From assembly GCA_019359035.1 (NCBI GenBank), contig JAHHIC010000060.1, forward strand, positions 62,001 through 126,000: a stretch of 64,000 nucleotides of DNA, in the 5' to 3' direction. This document shows, piece after piece, positions 8,947 through 19,200 of the stretch. Both the position numbers and the translations under genes were made by a program. Positions within the stretch are counted from its first letter, which is position 1; each line of letters opens with the position of its first letter. The notes beneath the pieces are model-generated. The model had not been told where the DNA came from and made no database searches. It saw only the letters and a program-made list of their open reading frames with translations. Source of the DNA: Scytonematopsis contorta HA4267-MV1. Its GTDB lineage: Bacteria; Cyanobacteriota; Cyanobacteriia; Cyanobacteriales; Nostocaceae.

Positions 8947-9391
8947 CACAAGCTTTAGCTATACGCAATAAAACATTATCAAGGTTGTCTATTATTTCTT
9001 CATTTTTGATTCTCAATAGACGCAATCCTCGTGTGAGAAAAACTTTGTCACGTTCAGCATCGTATTCTATTTGCTTTTCATGAATTTTCCCATCCACTTC
9101 TACCACTAATGCAGCAGAGTGACAGTAGAAATCTGCTAAAAATCCATCTATAATTTGTTGACGCCGAAAATGTAATCCATTTAAGCTATTTGTGCGTAAA
9201 CATTGCCAAAGTATTTTCTCTTCTGGGGTCATGTTGCGACGCAATTCTTTAGAACGTTGTAATTTAATAGAGCTTATATTTTGTCCTATAACAATATTGC
9301 GGGTTCCTTCACTACGTAACGATGATTTATGAGGTTGTGATTCGTTCATTGAGCCAACAAAATATATTTTTATTTCCCTATTTTGGCTCAT
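8939..9391 (-). CDS. DUF559 family endonuclease-like protein
   Basis: The 150-residue protein has the DUF559 signature: LRRNMTPEEKILWQCLR, FRRQQIIDGFLADFYC, AALVVEVDGKIHEKQIEYDAERD, and LRLLRIKNEEI. DUF559 is a PD-(D/E)XK-type fold related to very short patch repair nucleases; Asp/Glu in FLADFYC and VVEVDG are the candidate metal ligands. Many genomes carry scattered copies near repeats or restriction genes; its biological role is unclear. The N-terminal 30 residues are poorly conserved looking, and a later Met may be the true start (NMTPEEK). The stop codon lies in a palindromic repeat. Confidence 0.75.
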   Translation of the reverse strand: MSQNREIKIYFVGSMNESQPHKSSLRSEGTRNIVIGQNISSIKLQRSKELRRNMTPEEKILWQCLRTNSLNGLHFRRQQIIDGFLADFYCHSAALVVEVDGKIHEKQIEYDAERDKVFLTRGLRLLRIKNEEIIDNLDNVLLRIAKACET

Positions 9392-9428
9392 CTATAGCTG
9401 AATGTCCTATTTTCTGATTTGAGACGAA

Positions 9429-9676
9429 GAGACCTAACCCCCCTTCCCCCCTTCCCTGCAAGGGAAGGGGGGTTTCAATGTGGTTCCCCCGCTAGCATAA
9501 ATAGCCGCTAAGTTTTGCGTGCGTCAAAGTCTCACTTACAACACGATAAATCGTATTCCCCCTTCCCTCCTAGGGAAGGGGGGTAGGGGGGTTAGGTCTT
9601 TTCATCCCTTTACAAACACGATAAATCGTATTCCCCCCTTCTCTCCTAGGGAAGGGGGGGTAGGGGGGTTAGGTCT
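9429..9676. repeat. Cluster of three CCCCCTTCCCT palindromic repeats
   Basis: Three copies lie in this gene-free stretch at about 9429-9475, 9557-9599 and 9632-9676. The last two are each preceded by ACGATAAATCGTATTCCCC, so they form a direct duplication of about 75 bp. The rest of 9392-9679 holds nothing else that I recognise. The last copy reaches the 3' end of acnB and may serve as a strong hairpin terminator for it. Confidence 0.75.
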
Positions 9677-9679
9677 CTT

Positions 9680-12280
9680 TTATTTTATTGAAACCTCCAA
9701 AATCTTCCTCTCCTCCTCCTTAGAAATCACCCGACCTTCATCTTGAAAATTAGCAATTTGGTCAAAGTTCAGGTACTTATACAAATCATCAGCAAAAGGA
9801 TTTATCTTCTGAGCCACAATATCAAGATATTCCTGTACATTTGGAATTCTTCCTAACAGCGCACAAACAGCAGCCAACTCAGCAGAACCCAGATAAACTT
9901 GTGCATCTTTACCCATCCGGTTATTAAAATTGCGGGTAGAAGTAGAGAACACCGTAGTCCCATCAGCAACTCGTGCTTGGTTCCCCATACATAGGCTACA
10001 TCCCGGCATTTCCGTACGCGCACCAGCAGCCCCGAAGATAGCATAATATCCTTCTTCTTTCAATTTTTGTTCATCCATCCGGGTGGGAGGTGCAATCCAC
10101 AGACGAGTTTTAACTTGTCCCGAACCTTCCAAAACTTTAGCAGCAGCACGATAATGACCGATATTTGTCATACAGGAACCAACAAACACTTCCTGCACTG
10201 GGTCATTTGCTACTTCCGACAGTAACTTAATATTATCGGGGTCATTAGGTGCAGCCACTATCGGTTCTTTGATTTCATTCAAATCAATTTCAATTATTTC
10301 CGCATATTCCGCATCCGAGTCAGCTTCCATTAATACCGGATTTGCCAGCCATCCTTCCATTTTTGCGACACGACGCATAATAGTTCTTGCATCAGCGTAA
10401 CCCCGTGCGACCATGTTTTTTAATAAGGCTACATTGGAACGGATATATTCAGAGACAGTTTCTGGACTTAGTTTAATTGTACATCCAGCGCAGGAACGTT
10501 CTGCGGAAGCGTCGGTTAATTCAAATGCTTGCTCTAATTTCAAATCTGGCAAACCTTCAATTTCCATTATTCGTCCAGCGAAGATATTTTTCTTATTTTT
10601 CTTCTCGACTGTCAATAATCCTTTTTGAATTGCCACATAGGGGATAGCATTTACTAAGTCGCGTAAAGTTACACCTGGTTGTAATTCACCTTTAAATCTG
10701 ACTAATACCGACTCTGGCATATCCAAAGGCATTACACCAAGTGCTGCTGCAAATGCAACTAAACCGGAACCAGCAGGGAAGGAAATACCTAAAGGAAAAC
10801 GGGTATGGGAGTCACCACCTGTTCCAACAGTGTCGGGTAACAACATCCGATTTAACCAGGAGTGAATAATACCATCCCCAGGATGTAAAGCGACACCACC
10901 ACGAGATGAAATGAAATCAGGAAGTTCTGTGTGTGTTTTGATATCAACTGGTTTGGGGTAAGCAGATGTATGACAGAAACTTTGCATCACCAAGTCAGCA
11001 GAGAAACCTAAACAAGCGAGTTCTTTGAGTTCATCTCTTGTCATTGGCCCTGTGGTATCCTGGGAACCAACCGTGGTCATAATTGGTTCGCAAGACATTC
11101 CTGGACGCACACCCGTTAACCCACAAGCTTTCCCTACCATTTTTTGTGCAAGAGTGTAACCTTTACCTGTGTCCGTTGGTTGTGTGGGACGGGTAAATAT
11201 TTTGCTGCTTTCCAAACCCAATGCGGAGCGCGTTTTATCGGTGAGGGTACGTCCTATAAGTAGAGGAATACGTCCACCTGCGCGTACTTCATCTAATATA
11301 GTGTCAGGTCTGAGTGTAAAAGTGGAAATTACTTGTCCCGTTTCGTTGGTAATTTCTCCTTTATATGGATGGATTGTAATTACCATCCCTGTTTCCATTT
11401 TGCTCACGTCGCATTCGATAGGCAAAGCACCTGCATCTTCTGCTGTGTTGAAGAAAATTGGTGCAATTGTTCCACCTAAAACGTAGCCGCTGGAACGTTT
11501 GTTGGGAACAAAAGGGATATCATTACCAATATGCCATAATACTGAGTTTATAGCTGATTTTCGAGAAGAACCTGTACCGACTACATCACCAACATAAGCA
11601 ATGGGATGTCCTTTTTTCTTTAAATCAGCAATGGTTTGTAAGCTTCCCGGTTGACGGGTTTCTAACATTGAATTAGCGTGTAAAGGTATATCCGGACGAG
11701 TTGTTGCATGAGTAGCTGGGGATAAATCATCGGTGTTGGTTTCCCCTGGGACTTTAAATACTGTGACAGTTACAGCTTCTGGTAAACTGGGACGACTGGT
11801 AAACCATTCCGCGTTTGCCCAGGATTCTACCACTTGTTGAGCTCCGGGGTTAGTTTTTGCCAGCTCCAAAATATCATGGTAAGCGTCGTAAACTAAGGCT
11901 ATATGGGATAATGCTTTTGCTGCGGCTTGCTGCGTCGCGCTACTTTTGAGCAACTCAATTAAAGAAGTAACGTTGTAACCACCTAACATTGTCCCCAGTA
12001 ATTCCACTGCATACAAGGGGGAAATTAAAGGGCTTGCTATTTCTTCTTTGGCAATCGCAGTAAGAAACCCAGCCTTTACATATGCAGATGGGTCAACACC
12101 TGGGGAAATTCTATCTCGTAATAAATGTAGCAGCGTTTCTTCTTCCCCAACAGGAGGATTTTTCAGTAATTCGCACAATTCAGAAGTTTGTTTTGCATCC
12201 AAAGGTAAGGGAGGAATTCCTAATTCTGCTCTTTCTGCGACGTGTTTGCGGTATAATTCCAACATTATTCTCTCCAACAA
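9680..12280 (-). CDS. acnB: Bifunctional aconitate hydratase 2 / 2-methylisocitrate dehydratase
   Basis: At 866 residues this matches the full length of AcnB, the cytoplasmic [4Fe-4S] enzyme that interconverts citrate and isocitrate. The N-terminal HEAT-like region and swivel domain come before the Fe-S domains, the AcnB order. Recognisable blocks are [75 protein letters not shown] and the cluster ligands in [13 protein letters not shown] and [12 protein letters not shown]. It is monocistronic, flanked by palindromic repeats downstream and a divergent ferredoxin gene upstream. The open cyanobacterial TCA pathway uses it to supply 2-oxoglutarate for nitrogen assimilation. Confidence 0.97.
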   Translation of the reverse strand: MLERIMLELYRKHVAERAELGIPPLPLDAKQTSELCELLKNPPVGEEETLLHLLRDRISPGVDPSAYVKAGFLTAIAKEEIASPLISPLYAVELLGTMLGGYNVTSLIELLKSSATQQAAAKALSHIALVYDAYHDILELAKTNPGAQQVVESWANAEWFTSRPSLPEAVTVTVFKVPGETNTDDLSPATHATTRPDIPLHANSMLETRQPGSLQTIADLKKKGHPIAYVGDVVGTGSSRKSAINSVLWHIGNDIPFVPNKRSSGYVLGGTIAPIFFNTAEDAGALPIECDVSKMETGMVITIHPYKGEITNETGQVISTFTLRPDTILDEVRAGGRIPLLIGRTLTDKTRSALGLESSKIFTRPTQPTDTGKGYTLAQKMVGKACGLTGVRPGMSCEPIMTTVGSQDTTGPMTRDELKELACLGFSADLVMQSFCHTSAYPKPVDIKTHTELPDFISSRGGVALHPGDGIIHSWLNRMLLPDTVGTGGDSHTRFPLGISFPAGSGLVAFAAALGVMPLDMPESVLVRFKGELQPGVTLRDLVNAIPYVAIQKGLLTVEKKNKKNIFAGRIMEIEGLPDLKLEQAFELTDASAERSCAGCTIKLSPETVSEYIRSNVALLKNMVARGYADARTIMRRVAKMEGWLANPVLMEADSDAEYAEIIEIDLNEIKEPIVAAPNDPDNIKLLSEVANDPVQEVFVGSCMTNIGHYRAAAKVLEGSGQVKTRLWIAPPTRMDEQKLKEEGYYAIFGAAGARTEMPGCSLCMGNQARVADGTTVFSTSTRNFNNRMGKDAQVYLGSAELAAVCALLGRIPNVQEYLDIVAQKINPFADDLYKYLNFDQIANFQDEGRVISKEEERKILEVSIK

Positions 12281-12579
12281 TTCAGCAAAATAACAAAAAT
12301 AAATTTTGTCGTGTTTATCGTTACTTTTGGACTTTTTCAGGGTGTTTTAAATTTACCAGCTATTCTGGTAGGATGAACAGATGAAAACTCCTCCGTTACT
12401 TGGCATCACCCAAGCAGACCCATAATTACCACTGTATCTCGAATAAATATGAATCAATTAATTTTAAGATAACTATTTTATCGAAATTTATTATTTTATG
12501 TCTATGTAAAGTGGTCATAGTGTAAAATATTTATTTTGAATTTGTCTTTCATTTGCAAGTAACATACCTACTTTTTGAT

Positions 12580-12894
12580 ATGTCTAAAACGTACAACGTT
12601 GAACTTCTCCATCAAGGAAAATCTATTTCTATACAAGTCCCCGAAGACCGCACTATTCTCTCAGTCGCTGACGAAGCCGGTTTAGGTTTACCCAGTTCCT
12701 GTAATGCTGGTGTTTGTACAACTTGCGCTGCTAAAATTACCAACGGTGGCAAAGTAGAGCAAGATGTCATGGGTGTAAATCTAGATTTACAAGCACAAGG
12801 TTATGCTTTGCTCTGTGCTGCATACCCCCGCTCCGATTTAAAAATTCAAACTGAACAAGAAGACATTGTTTATCAATTGCAGTTTGGGAAGTAG
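12580..12894 (+). CDS. Plant-type [2Fe-2S] ferredoxin
   Basis: The frame opens at a TTG at 12553, but the ATG at 12580 (MSKTYNVELLHQG) fits ferredoxins better and gives 104 residues. Cluster ligands are seen in SSCNAGVCTTCAAK (C-x4-C-x2-C) and the fourth in ALLCAAYP. It is a soluble one-electron carrier in the cytoplasm. It is similar to the vegetative ferredoxins but with divergent termini, so it may be one of the minor paralogues; the partner enzyme cannot be told. The stop codon directly abuts a tandem repeat tract. Confidence 0.9.
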   Translation: MSKTYNVELLHQGKSISIQVPEDRTILSVADEAGLGLPSSCNAGVCTTCAAKITNGGKVEQDVMGVNLDLQAQGYALLCAAYPRSDLKIQTEQEDIVYQLQFGK

Positions 12895-12986
12895 GTAATG
12901 GGTAATTGGTAATGGGTAATTGGTAATGGGTAATTGGTAATGGGTAATGGGTAATTGGTAATGGGTAATTGGTAATGGGTAATTGG
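12893..12986. repeat. GGTAATTGGTAATG short tandem repeats
   Basis: About a dozen interlocked 7-8 bp units (GGTAATT, GGTAATG) start at the ferredoxin stop codon. The same sequence in inverted orientation follows the next gene at 13255-13313, so the 63-codon gene is bracketed by inverted tracts. Confidence 0.9.
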
Positions 12987-13058
12987 GGATTAGTATTTGG
13001 CGTAAAGAACTTTACAATGCGATAATATGGTCTATTAAAGATATTGGGATTTATTATC

Positions 13059-13235
13059 ATGACTACTCATTTTATAACTGCGGAAATCGACCTACAAGAA
13101 ACTCCTTCAGAATTGCAACAGGCAATCGAGGCTGAATTAAAAAAACAAGGAGAACCCTTACGTTGGGCTATCACATCAGTGGACAAAGACAAAGATAAAG
13201 CAATCGTGGAAGCAGTAGTTACGACCCAAAGCTAA
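13059..13235 (+). CDS. Small conserved-type hypothetical protein
   Basis: The ATG at 13059 (MTTHFITAEIDLQETPSEL) is preferred over an upstream TTG at 13044, giving 58 residues. The protein is acidic, without signal or membrane segment: a beta-strand, a helix (PSELQQAIEAELKKQGE) and a strand (LRWAITSVDKD). The helix-strand alternation and codon use look like a real gene. It precedes the DUF3326 gene on the same strand, 81 bp away. I do not know its function. Confidence 0.65.
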   Translation: MTTHFITAEIDLQETPSELQQAIEAELKKQGEPLRWAITSVDKDKDKAIVEAVVTTQS

Positions 13236-13254
13236 TCCAAACCTAACAGTCGTT

Positions 13255-13313
13255 ATTACCAATTACCAATTACCAATTACCAATTACCAATTACCCATTA
13301 CCCATTACCCATT
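13255..13313. repeat. ATTACCA short tandem repeats (inverted relative to 12893)
   Basis: About eight ATTACCA/ATTACCC units ending four bases before the DUF3326 start. Together with 12893-12986 it could pair in the transcript or in single-stranded DNA around the small gene. Confidence 0.9.
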
Positions 13314-13316
13314 CCC

Positions 13317-14375
13317 GTGCGTCCATATACAGCCATCTTAATTGTACCTACTGGCGTCGGAGCTGCAATTGGTGGTTATGCAGGTGACGCATTACCTGTT
13401 GCAAAAACCATCGCTTCCATTTGCGATCGCCTTATAACTCACCCCAATGTCCTGAACGGTGCAACGTTGTACTGGAACATCCCCAACAGTTTTTACGTTG
13501 AGGGTTACGGACTGGATAAATTTGCTGCTGGGTGTTGGGGTTTACGTCCCGTACATCAAAATCGTATAGGTTTACTTTTTGACCAAAGTATTGAGCCAGA
13601 ATTAATCCTGAGACATTTGCAAGCAGCGGATGCAGCGAGAGCTACCCTGGGAATGAATTTAACTGACTATGTAATAACGGATTCACCATTGAATGTAGAA
13701 TTACGTACTTCAACAACAGGAGTTAGCTGGGGAACAATAGGCAACCCAGATAGTTTATTAAGGGGAGCAGAAACATTAATCAACAAAGCAAAGGCAGAAG
13801 CGATAGCGGTGGTTGCCAGATTTCCGGATGAAGTGGACGAAGAAGCAGAACAAAATTATCGTCAAGGAAAAGGTGTAGACCCAATAGCGGGAGCAGAAGC
13901 AGTAATAAGCCATTTAATAGTAAGACAGTTTAAAATACCCTGTGCTCATGCACCAGCTTTTTTTCCTCCACCCTTAGACGCAAATCTATCACCTCGTTCA
14001 GCAGCAGAAGAATTAGGATATACTTTTTTGCCCAGTGTTCTTGTAGGTTTAAATCGTGCGCCGCAATTTATAATTAAATCAGAACACGAGGTATTACAGC
14101 CAGGAGACATTTGGACAAACCAAGTGGACGCGGTAATAATGCCAGCAAATGCCTGTGGTAGTTGCGCTTTACTTAGTTTAAGCGAAAAACCATGTTTAAT
14201 TATTACAGTAAATGAAAATACAACGCTAATACAAGTACCAGCCCAACCTTTGGGGATAAAAACAATTCAGGTACACTCATATTTAGAAGCAGTAGGAGTG
14301 ATAGCAGCTCATAAAGCAGGAGTCAATCCTAAAGCCCTAAGTACAAACATTCCAAAATTAAACCAAATAATCTAA
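13317..14375 (+). CDS. DUF3326 family protein
   Basis: The 352-residue protein starts at a GTG (MRPYTAILIVPTGVGAAIGG). It carries blocks I associate with DUF3326, a family shared by cyanobacteria and plastid-bearing eukaryotes: TLYWNIPNSFYVEGYGLDKF, DAARATLGMNLTDYVITD, IPCAHAPAFFPPPLD and ANACGSCALLSLSEKP. No signal peptide or membrane helix is seen, so it is probably cytoplasmic. No biochemical function is known to me. The GTG lies immediately after a tandem repeat tract, so the ribosome site is unusual or the repeat supplies it. Phylogenetic restriction suggests a role linked to photosynthetic life, which is inference. Confidence 0.85.
   Translation: MRPYTAILIVPTGVGAAIGGYAGDALPVAKTIASICDRLITHPNVLNGATLYWNIPNSFYVEGYGLDKFAAGCWGLRPVHQNRIGLLFDQSIEPELILRHLQAADAARATLGMNLTDYVITDSPLNVELRTSTTGVSWGTIGNPDSLLRGAETLINKAKAEAIAVVARFPDEVDEEAEQNYRQGKGVDPIAGAEAVISHLIVRQFKIPCAHAPAFFPPPLDANLSPRSAAEELGYTFLPSVLVGLNRAPQFIIKSEHEVLQPGDIWTNQVDAVIMPANACGSCALLSLSEKPCLIITVNENTTLIQVPAQPLGIKTIQVHSYLEAVGVIAAHKAGVNPKALSTNIPKLNQII
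13423..13430. other. HIP1 octamer GCGATCGC
   Basis: The single copy of the highly iterated palindrome that I noticed in 64 kb. Many Nostocales carry it far more often, so this genome looks HIP1-poor, at least here. Confidence 0.8.
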
Positions 14376-14446
14376 GTAAGGTACGCAAGAATAAACCAAA
14401 TTATGTAAACAAATATAAAATAGGTGAATCACATTTATTGTTAGAC

Positions 14447-14546
14447 TTTGCGCTAAAGCGCTACTACGAACCATTAGTAACTTACATCCGTCAACAGTCA
14501 ACAGTCAACCGTCAACCGTCAACCGTCAACGGTCAACCATTAACAA
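14447..14546. repeat. GCTAAAGCGCTACTACGAACC element plus GTCAACC heptamer array
   Basis: A fragment of a dispersed palindromic element (CGCTAAAGCGCTACTACGA, 14452-14470; compare 48812-48872) is followed by about seven GTCAACA/GTCAACC heptamers at 14489-14530. The array ends just before the CPBP gene. Confidence 0.8.
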
Positions 14547-14552
14547 TCCCCA

Positions 14553-15134
14553 ATGTCCGAAAAGCAAAAGCAGGAACCGGAAACTCCAGTTTTAACACGT
14601 TACCAAGTGTTGATTGCTATGGGAGTGACTGCCATAATATTGTGGATAGTCGCAAAAGTCTGGATGCAACTGGGTAATTTCGCCATTCTACCTTGGGAAT
14701 GGGATGAGAGACAATTTTTTCAAGGAATAGGTTTAGGACTTGTAATAACGGGTTTGAGTGGAGTCGCTTACCGCGTTTGGGATAGTTATCGACAAAGTGC
14801 TGATTATTACTTAGAAATAGTACTAAGACCCTTAGCCTTTCTAGACTTAATTTGGTTAGGATTGCTACCAGGGTTAAGTGAAGAATTGCTATTTCGCGGT
14901 GTTATGTTGTCGGCTTTCGGTGCTAGTCATCCAGCTGTATTTGTATCGAGTATTTGTTTTGGTGTATTACATCTAAGTAGTCCTAAGCAATGGACTTATG
15001 TTATATGGGCAACAATTGTTGGGGTAATACTAGGGTATAGCGCTCTGATTAGTGGTAATTTATTAGTGCCAATTGTGGCTCATATCACTACTAATCTGGC
15101 TTCTAGTTATTTTTGGAAAATACGACGACCTTGA
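14553..15134 (+). CDS. CPBP-family intramembrane glutamic protease
   Basis: This 193-residue polytopic protein has about five to six hydrophobic segments. The CPBP (CaaX protease and bacteriocin-processing, Abi) motifs are present in order: PGLSEELLFRG with the catalytic EE and Arg, FGVLHLSS with the His, and VPIVAHITTNL with His and Asn. These enzymes cut substrates in the membrane; in cyanobacteria the substrates are mostly unknown. The start ATG at 14553 (MSEKQKQEPE) follows a heptamer repeat. It converges with and overlaps the next gene by 32 bases. Confidence 0.9.
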   Translation: MSEKQKQEPETPVLTRYQVLIAMGVTAIILWIVAKVWMQLGNFAILPWEWDERQFFQGIGLGLVITGLSGVAYRVWDSYRQSADYYLEIVLRPLAFLDLIWLGLLPGLSEELLFRGVMLSAFGASHPAVFVSSICFGVLHLSSPKQWTYVIWATIVGVILGYSALISGNLLVPIVAHITTNLASSYFWKIRRP

Positions 15135-15777
15135 GTATAAAAATTAAAGCGATTGCCGTAATAATTCCAACAATGCTCCCTACAGTCGCTCCGGTGGAAG
15201 TGGAAATTAAGATTATGTTGAGATTAAAAACTTCTTGATTATGAATTCCCGCTCCGATAAAGGCAATCAAAACTCCTAATGACCAAGCAAAAGCATTAGC
15301 AACTATCCACCAGCCTACTTGATTGATGGTTGTATTAAATAAAGCTTTCAAGACTATTCCCTGAAGAAGTCCTAAAACTGCTCCTGCAATTGCTCCGATA
15401 GAAGCGACAAAAAAATACAAATTTTGAGTGCTGACCAATGTTGGTTGGAGTCCAATTGCAAAAGCCAGAATAAAACTTAAGAAGGTTATTACTAAAGTGC
15501 TTACTAAAGTCCCTAAGATTGTAGCTGGTATCCACCACAAAGCATTACGAACGTAAGAGCGCAGTACTAACCATTGTGCAAACCCGAATATTATTCCATT
15601 GCAAGAAGCGATAAAAAGTAAGATACTGTGTGAATTTATATTACCTTGATATGAATTCTTGCTAAGTGTGGCAATTAAAAATAAACAAGTAATAGAAGCT
15701 ACGGCATTTGCTAGTACCCACTTTTCCCAGAGAATTAAGTGGTGAAATCTGTCTAAGGTATGATTCTGCTTATGCAT
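15103..15777 (-). CDS. Polytopic membrane protein of unknown function
   Basis: The 224-residue protein has about six hydrophobic helices. Two internal halves share the pattern GxxxGxxQxxVLxxxxxNxxxWW: FGFAQWLVLRSYVRNALWW and LGLLQGIVLKALFNTTIN followed by GWW. This internal duplication is typical of a family of cyanobacterial membrane proteins without known function. The 3' end overlaps the CPBP gene convergently by 32 bases, which makes antisense interference possible. No operon partner. Confidence 0.7.
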   Translation of the reverse strand: MHKQNHTLDRFHHLILWEKWVLANAVASITCLFLIATLSKNSYQGNINSHSILLFIASCNGIIFGFAQWLVLRSYVRNALWWIPATILGTLVSTLVITFLSFILAFAIGLQPTLVSTQNLYFFVASIGAIAGAVLGLLQGIVLKALFNTTINQVGWWIVANAFAWSLGVLIAFIGAGIHNQEVFNLNIILISTSTGATVGSIVGIITAIALIFILKVVVFSKNN

Positions 15778-16243
15778 AGTATTTTCTCCGATTCAAGGAC
15801 TCATAGTTATGTAAATCACCCCAAAGTGTTGAGTTTTGACTACTTAACCATTAATACGTCTGGAGATAGGGGGATTATGCAATGGGGAGTGGGGAAAGAA
15901 TCAATTGTCTTGGATATCAGTTTATAAATTTATTAAATATAATTTGCTTTATCTCAGTAATATTACTAGTTGTATTTTAAATATAAATACTGTTTTGTTG
16001 TAATTCATATTTATCTTATGCATATTGCTAATAGTTAAATTGATTACTTAAAGATTGCATAAAACTACCTGAAAAAAATTATTTTCTTAGAAAAGGTATT
16101 TATAGAATCTCTAGATAAATAACTGGTAAGCAATATATGTATATATTGTCAAATCTGCTTATGCGCTAATTGACTACTATATCTTCCTTAGTGTTTTCAA
16201 TATATCTTTTGTTTTTTTAATCATTGTAGCTACAAAAAGAAAT
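15778..16243. other. Gene-free AT-rich leader region
   Basis: 466 bases between divergently oriented genes. Very AT-rich, with no open frame of note. It probably holds the promoter of the large adenylating enzyme; no clear -10/-35 pair can be fixed by eye. Confidence 0.5.
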
Positions 16244-19200
16244 ATGAGTTGTATAGATTTAAATACCAATCAAACAGTAGTCTCTTTGCTCGACTCTATT
16301 TGTGAAAAATTTCCTGATTCGATTGCATTAGTGTGTGGGGAAAAACAATTAACTTATAGAGAACTATACCAAAAAACAGAACAACTATATACTTATTTAA
16401 CTTACTCTGGTCAGCTAAAACCAAATAGCTTGATTGGGCTGTGTATAGAGGCAGGGTTTGAAATGGTGATTGCTATTTACACTATACTCAAAGCAGGTGC
16501 AGCTTTTGTTCCTATAGACCCCGATTTACCATGTCAAAGAATTAGCTACATGATAAAGGATGCAGGGGTTACAAGCATTTTGACTTCATATAAGTTTATC
16601 TTTGATATCGGTCCAGCAATCCGACAAAGTGGTCAATACATACAAATGTGTTTTCTTGACTCCCCGGAGTTATGGAATAGTCTTGAATTACCACTCACTA
16701 AAACTGTTTCACCAGAATTTCCAGAATTAAATTCTGAGCAACTTGCCTATATTATTTACACTTCCGGTTCTACGGGTACACCAAAAGGGGTAATGATTGC
16801 TCATAGAGGTTTATTGAATCACACTCTTGCTAGTTGTGATATCTATAATGCTAAACAAAAAAATCTTAAAGTGCTTCAGTTTGCTTCTCTAAGTTTTGAT
16901 TCGGCAATGGCAGAAATAATGATACCGCTATGTAGTGGTGGAACTTTGATTTTAGGTAGTAGGGAAGAATTACTCCCTGGTGAACCTTTGGCAAATTTCT
17001 TAATCCAATACGAAGTTGATATGGTAATTTTTTCACCTTCTGTATTGGCAACGCTAACACAGTTTAAAGAACAATTATCTCATTTAAAAATTATTATTGT
17101 TGGTGGGGAGGCCTGTCCGCTATCACTTGCTAAGATTTGGGTTGATGAAGACACTCGTTTTTTCAATGTGTATGGTCCCACGGAAATAACTATTTACGGG
17201 ACTATGTATAATTTTAATACTGAAGATACAAGCGTTCCAATCGGTTATGCTCTACCCAATGTGGAAGTTTATGTGTTGGATGATGACATGAAACTTTGTA
17301 CGAGGGGTGAAAAGGGGGAATTATATGTAGGTGGTGTTGGTGTAGCAAAAGGATACTGGAACAAATCTGATTTAACAAGAACACATTTTCTAGACAATCC
17401 CTATGGTTCTGGGAAAATCTACAAGACTGGTGACATTGTTTACGAAGACCCTCAGCACCCAGGATTGTTATATTTTGTTGGTAGAGCTGATAATCAGATA
17501 AAAATTCGTGGTCATCGTGTAGAATTGGAAGCAATTGAAAGGGTATTAACGCAACATGCAGATATACTTGCAGCAGCAGTTAAAGCAATTAGAACAGCAA
17601 GTGCGTCAAAGATATCAGAAAAAATCTCAGAAAAAATCTTAGAAAAAATCTTAGAAAAAATTTCCGACTTCCCAGACAACTACGGTTGGAACATGCTTGT
17701 CGCTTATGTTGTTGCTCGTCCGGGTAAATTTATTACGGAGAATCATATTTGGAATCTTCTCAGGGAAGAACTACCAAGCTATATGATTCCTGCACGTCTT
17801 GTTTTCTTAGACGAATTGCCTTTAATGCCCAACCGCAGTAAAGTAGACCGAAAAGCATTACCAGATTTACCACAACCTTCATACGTGGGAGTTTCTTCCA
17901 CTGAAATAGCGGTGAAGATAGCTGCTATTTTTGATGAAGCTCTACAGCTACCACCATTTACTTGTGAACCTGGTAGTAATTTCTTTTATATGGGTGGTAC
18001 TTCACTTTGTGTAGCTTATGTATTGCGTGCAATTGAACGTAATTTTGGTGTAAGTGTACCTTCTCGACTGATTTATGAATACCCTACACCATCCCATTTA
18101 GCTCTAGTACTGGGACAATTATCTCAAACAAGAGACGTGGTTGTTGATGAACATCTAGACTTATTAGCAGAAGCGCAACTCCCGACTAATATAGATACCT
18201 CAATTTGGCAGACACCACCACAAGATAAATATGGTTGTGCTTTAATTACTGGTGTAACAGGCTACTTAGGGACGCACCTCTTATACGAACTACTTCGCAA
18301 ACAAAAATACAAAAAAATTTACTGTTTGATACGAGCAAAAAATGATACTGAAGCTTGGGAAAGACTTTGTAAAGCCTTAACACAATATCAGCTACCAACT
18401 AACCAATTGTGGCAAGTACAAGCAATCGCAGGTGATATCCAAGAAACATACTTGCAATTACCAACCGCTACTTACAACATGCTAGCTGATGACGTTGATG
18501 TTATCTACCATGTAGCAGCGGACACAAACTTTATCAAGCCCTATTCAACAATCAAAAAGACTAATGTAGATGGGACTGCAAATCTTATAGCATTTGCTGC
18601 ACATCGTCGTCACAAAGCACTACATTACACATCAAGTTTAATTATTTATGGTGCTGCAGCCACACTATTAGGCTTTGATGAATTATCAGAAGATTTTGAT
18701 ATCAACTGTAGCCTACCGATTATGTCTGTAGAATTTGGCTATGTAAAAGCGAAATGGGTTGCAGAACGAATGCTATATTCTGCGAGAGAAATGGGATTAG
18801 CTGTTTCTATTTATCGTCCTGGTTTTATTTCTGGACACAGCCAAATTCCTGGAATTGCGAACTTTAATGATATGTTTTACCGCTATATCAGTAGTTGCTT
18901 GCAAATGGGAATGTACCCTGATTTCTCGGAAAAATATTGGGACCCTGTACCAGTTGATTTTGTGGCTGAGGTAATTGCTCATATTTCTATGTCTGGAGAT
19001 AATATAGGGAAAAATTACAATGTACTAATTCCACGAGAATATGAAATACCTATTGGAGAAGTATTTGAAGTCATTGCTGATTTAGGTTATCCCTTACAAA
19101 AAATGTCTCCCAAAAATTGGTTAAATGCTCTTGCTGCAATTGAACCTAAGAACCCTTTGCATCCTTTGAACTCATTTCTGCGGGAAAAGGTATATCAAAA

